Shown: positions 12,922 through 14,447 of the stretch, piece by piece
Layout: the number at the start of each line of letters is the position of its first letter
Position numbering within the stretch: position 1 is the stretch's first letter
Assembly: GCA_018715465.1 (NCBI GenBank)
Contig: DVLN01000037.1
Span: 1 to 14,447, forward strand
Direction: 5' to 3'
DNA length: 14,447 nucleotides
DNA from: Candidatus Faecivivens stercorigallinarum
GTDB lineage: Bacteria > Bacillota > Clostridia > Oscillospirales > Ruminococcaceae
The notes under the pieces: generated by a model
Told to the model about the DNA's origin: nothing
What the model saw: only the letters and a program-made list of their open reading frames with translations
The model's database searches: none
Position numbers and translations under genes: made by a program

Positions 12922-14276
12922 TGAAAACACTTTATCTGGAATGCGGAATGGGCGCTGCCGGCGACATGCTGATGGCAGCGCTGTCAGAATTGACCGACGC
13001 GGAAGCGTTTGTCGAAAAGATAAACAGTCTGGGCATCCCTGGCGTCAGAGTTACCCGCCAAAATGCTGAAACCTGCGGAATCCACGGTACCCATATGCTG
13101 GTCACGATTGACGGCGAAGAGGAAGTCACCGAAGATGTCCGTCTGGCGGCAGCAGGACAGGATGATATGTTGATCATTTCGGAAGAACACCATCATGATC
13201 ATGAGTACCACCACGACCATGATCACGACCACGAGCACAACCATGACCATGATCATGACCACGAGCACCACCATGACCACGACCACGATCATGACCACGA
13301 CCACGATCATGACCACGAGCATCATCATCACGGCCATCATCATACCAGTATGGCAGACATCCGCACCATCGTTGCCGGGCTGGATGTCTCCGAAAAGGTC
13401 CGGCAGGATGTACTGGCAGTCTATCAGCTGATTGCTGAAGCGGAAAGCCACGCCCACAACTGTCCGGTCGAAGAAATCCATTTTCATGAGGTGGGCAATA
13501 TGGACGCGATCGCGGACATCACCGGTGTCTGTCTGCTGATGGAGATGATCGGTGCGGATGAAGTCTTCTGCTCACCTGTTCATGTCGGCAGCGGACATGT
13601 CCACTGTGCACACGGCATTCTGCCGGTTCCTGCCCCTGCGACTGCCTGGCTGCTGCGCGGAATCCCCTCTTACTCAGGCAGTATCAACGGAGAACTGTGC
13701 ACCCCGACCGGAGCCGCGCTGCTGCGGCATTTTGTCACCCGGTTTGTTCCAATGCCGGTGATGACCACCGAAAAAATTGGATATGGTATCGGCCGAAAGG
13801 TCTTCCCTGCTGCCAACTGTGTCCGGGCTTTCCTGGGAGAAACCGAAAATGCCGGTGATCGGATTGTCGAACTATCCTGCAACCTCGACGACATAACCGG
13901 AGAGGACATCGGATTTGCCTCAGAACAGCTGCTGGCAAGCGGTGCGCTGGATGTATTCACCACCCCGATTCAGATGAAGAAAAACCGTCCCGGACTGCTG
14001 CTGCACTGCCTCTGCCGCCCACAAGATGCCGAAAAGATGGCGCAGCTGATCTTCACCCATACCACTACCATCGGTATCCGCCGGACAGAATACAACCGCT
14101 ATACCCTGACGCGGCGGGAAGAAACGCTGGACTCCCCCTACGGGCCCATCCGCACGAAAATATCGGAAGGATATGGCGTCCACAGACGCAAAGCGGAATA
14201 TGAAGACCTTGCCGCCGCTGCTAAAAAAGCCGGGGTATCTATCCGACAGGTGCGCGACTCTCTTTCAATCAAATAA
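12918..14276 (+). CDS. larC: LarC, nickel-pincer cofactor nickel insertase (cyclometallase)
   Basis: The 452-residue protein inserts nickel into the bis-thiocarboxylated pyridinium nucleotide in a CTP-dependent reaction, the last step of cofactor synthesis. LarC features are YLECGMGAAGDMLMAAL (6-22), a His/Asp/Glu-rich tract (about 91-140, 30 His in 50 residues), EEIHFHEVGNMDAIADI near 185-201, and ELCTPTGAALL near 254-264. The His tract probably stores or gathers nickel (inference). In Lactobacillus plantarum larC is read as two frames by frameshifting; here it is one continuous frame. ATG at 12918 overlaps the larB stop; ATG at 12921 is equally possible, with AAAAAGGAG 5 or 8 bases upstream respectively. 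A larA gene is not present in the window. Confidence 0.95.
   Translation: MMKTLYLECGMGAAGDMLMAALSELTDAEAFVEKINSLGIPGVRVTRQNAETCGIHGTHMLVTIDGEEEVTEDVRLAAAGQDDMLIISEEHHHDHEYHHDHDHDHEHNHDHDHDHEHHHDHDHDHDHDHDHDHEHHHHGHHHTSMADIRTIVAGLDVSEKVRQDVLAVYQLIAEAESHAHNCPVEEIHFHEVGNMDAIADITGVCLLMEMIGADEVFCSPVHVGSGHVHCAHGILPVPAPATAWLLRGIPSYSGSINGELCTPTGAALLRHFVTRFVPMPVMTTEKIGYGIGRKVFPAANCVRAFLGETENAGDRIVELSCNLDDITGEDIGFASEQLLASGALDVFTTPIQMKKNRPGLLLHCLCRPQDAEKMAQLIFTHTTTIGIRRTEYNRYTLTRREETLDSPYGPIRTKISEGYGVHRRKAEYEDLAAAAKKAGVSIRQVRDSLSIK
13188..13337 (+). repeat. Degenerate 6-base repeat encoding the LarC His/Asp tract
   Basis: The region is a quasi-tandem array of CAY-GAY units (His-Asp) with interspersed CAC-GAG (His-Glu) and CAT-CAC (His-His) units. 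Longer blocks around ATGACCACGAGCA recur near 13254 and 13308. Mixed use of CAC/CAT and GAC/GAT means the repeat is not perfect, though slippage-mediated length change is plausible. Confidence 0.8.
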
Positions 14277-14300
14277 ATTCAAGATCAGCTGAACAGCCGA

Positions 14301-14363
14301 CAAAAACAAAACTCCCGCCGACAGTCCCAAAACCGTCAAAGTTTCAGGGCTGCCGACGGGAGT
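14301..14363 (-). terminator. Hairpin terminator, mainly leftward
   Basis: ACTCCCG (14311-14317) pairs with CGGGAGT (14357-14363), and pairing continues to 14327/14347 with a few mismatches. On the minus strand two of these mismatches become G-U pairs, and the stem is followed by TTTGTTTTTG (14310-14301). On the plus strand the tail is CAGACATTTGTTTT, a weaker T-tract. It may end larC transcription as well, but its form suits transcripts entering from the right. Confidence 0.65.
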
Positions 14364-14381
14364 CAGACATTTGTTTTAAAT

Positions 14382-14447
14382 GGCTCTATAATAAAAGTTG
14401 GGGTGAGCAAATAGAGCCTACGAAAAAAAATCGAAAAAAGTAGAGCA
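14382..14447. mobile_element. Possible left end of an ISL3-family insertion sequence (cut by window edge)
   Basis: From 14382 the sequence reads GGCTCTATAATAAAAGTTGG and continues with GGTGAGC. This resembles the GGCTCT-starting terminal inverted repeats I associate with ISL3-family elements. GGCTCTAT (14382-14389) and ATAGAGCC (14411-14418) form an inner inverted repeat. A TATAAT at 14387-14392 with CAGACA at 14364-14369 (17-base spacer) could drive rightward transcription. No transposase is visible before the window ends, so this stays tentative. Confidence 0.35.

Noticed and set aside
13188..13337. CRISPR-like or other spaced repeat array
   Set aside because: The units are a 6-base codon repeat inside larC without spacers of constant length.
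13195..13431. Repeat-encoded Thr/Met/Ile-rich frames in the His-tract region
   Set aside because: They are frame-shifted readings of the LarC repeat, not separate genes.

Overview
The window looks like a chromosomal segment of a low-to-moderate GC Firmicute of the class Clostridia, probably Oscillospiraceae-like (inference). The signs are textbook sigma-A promoters (TTGACA-N17-TATAAT), strong AGGAGG-type ribosome binding sites, two TTG start codons, VanR/VanS-type regulators, a class B-type sortase and a larE-larB-larC operon. Coding density is high. No tRNA, rRNA, CRISPR array or prophage genes are visible.

Left part (1-5569): a leftward SLOG/DUF1273-type gene (195-713) diverges from alanine racemase (alr, 885-2087). 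A nitroreductase-fold gene with its own near-perfect promoter follows, ending in a strong terminator. Next is a three-gene module: a VanR-like response regulator, a VanS-like histidine kinase that starts at TTG inside the end of the regulator gene, and a membrane-anchored VanY-type D,D-carboxypeptidase. Together with alr this is a peptidoglycan/D-Ala neighbourhood that resembles a vancomycin-sensing operon, but no D-Ala-D-Lac/D-Ser ligase or VanX is present. A bidirectional terminator separates vanY from a leftward SAM-dependent methyltransferase (5604-6350).

Middle part (6350-11142): a rightward unit holds a cysteine desulfurase (TTG start) and thiI, the sulfur donor and ATP-dependent enzyme of tRNA 4-thiouridine synthesis. 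ThiI overlaps a gene for a membrane protein that joins an uncharacterised N-terminal region, one transmembrane helix and a class B-type sortase domain. In that domain the catalytic His is replaced by Ser, while Cys and Arg are kept. The next gene encodes a membrane-anchored or secreted protein with a long Ser/Gly-rich low-complexity tail and no LPXTG-type signal. These two genes are the least described part of the window.

Right part (11143-14276): larE-larB-larC encode the three enzymes that build the nickel-pincer nucleotide cofactor of lactate racemase (LarA) and related enzymes; no larA lies in the window. The operon has a MerR-type promoter (19-bp spacer holding a perfect 9-2-9 palindrome). 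A leader of about 150 nt follows, with two hairpins and a canonical intrinsic terminator just before the larE ribosome binding site, so control at both initiation and termination is likely. LarC carries a His/Asp-rich tract of about 50 residues. The window ends with a hairpin terminator whose T-tract faces leftward and with a sequence resembling the end of an ISL3-family insertion sequence.
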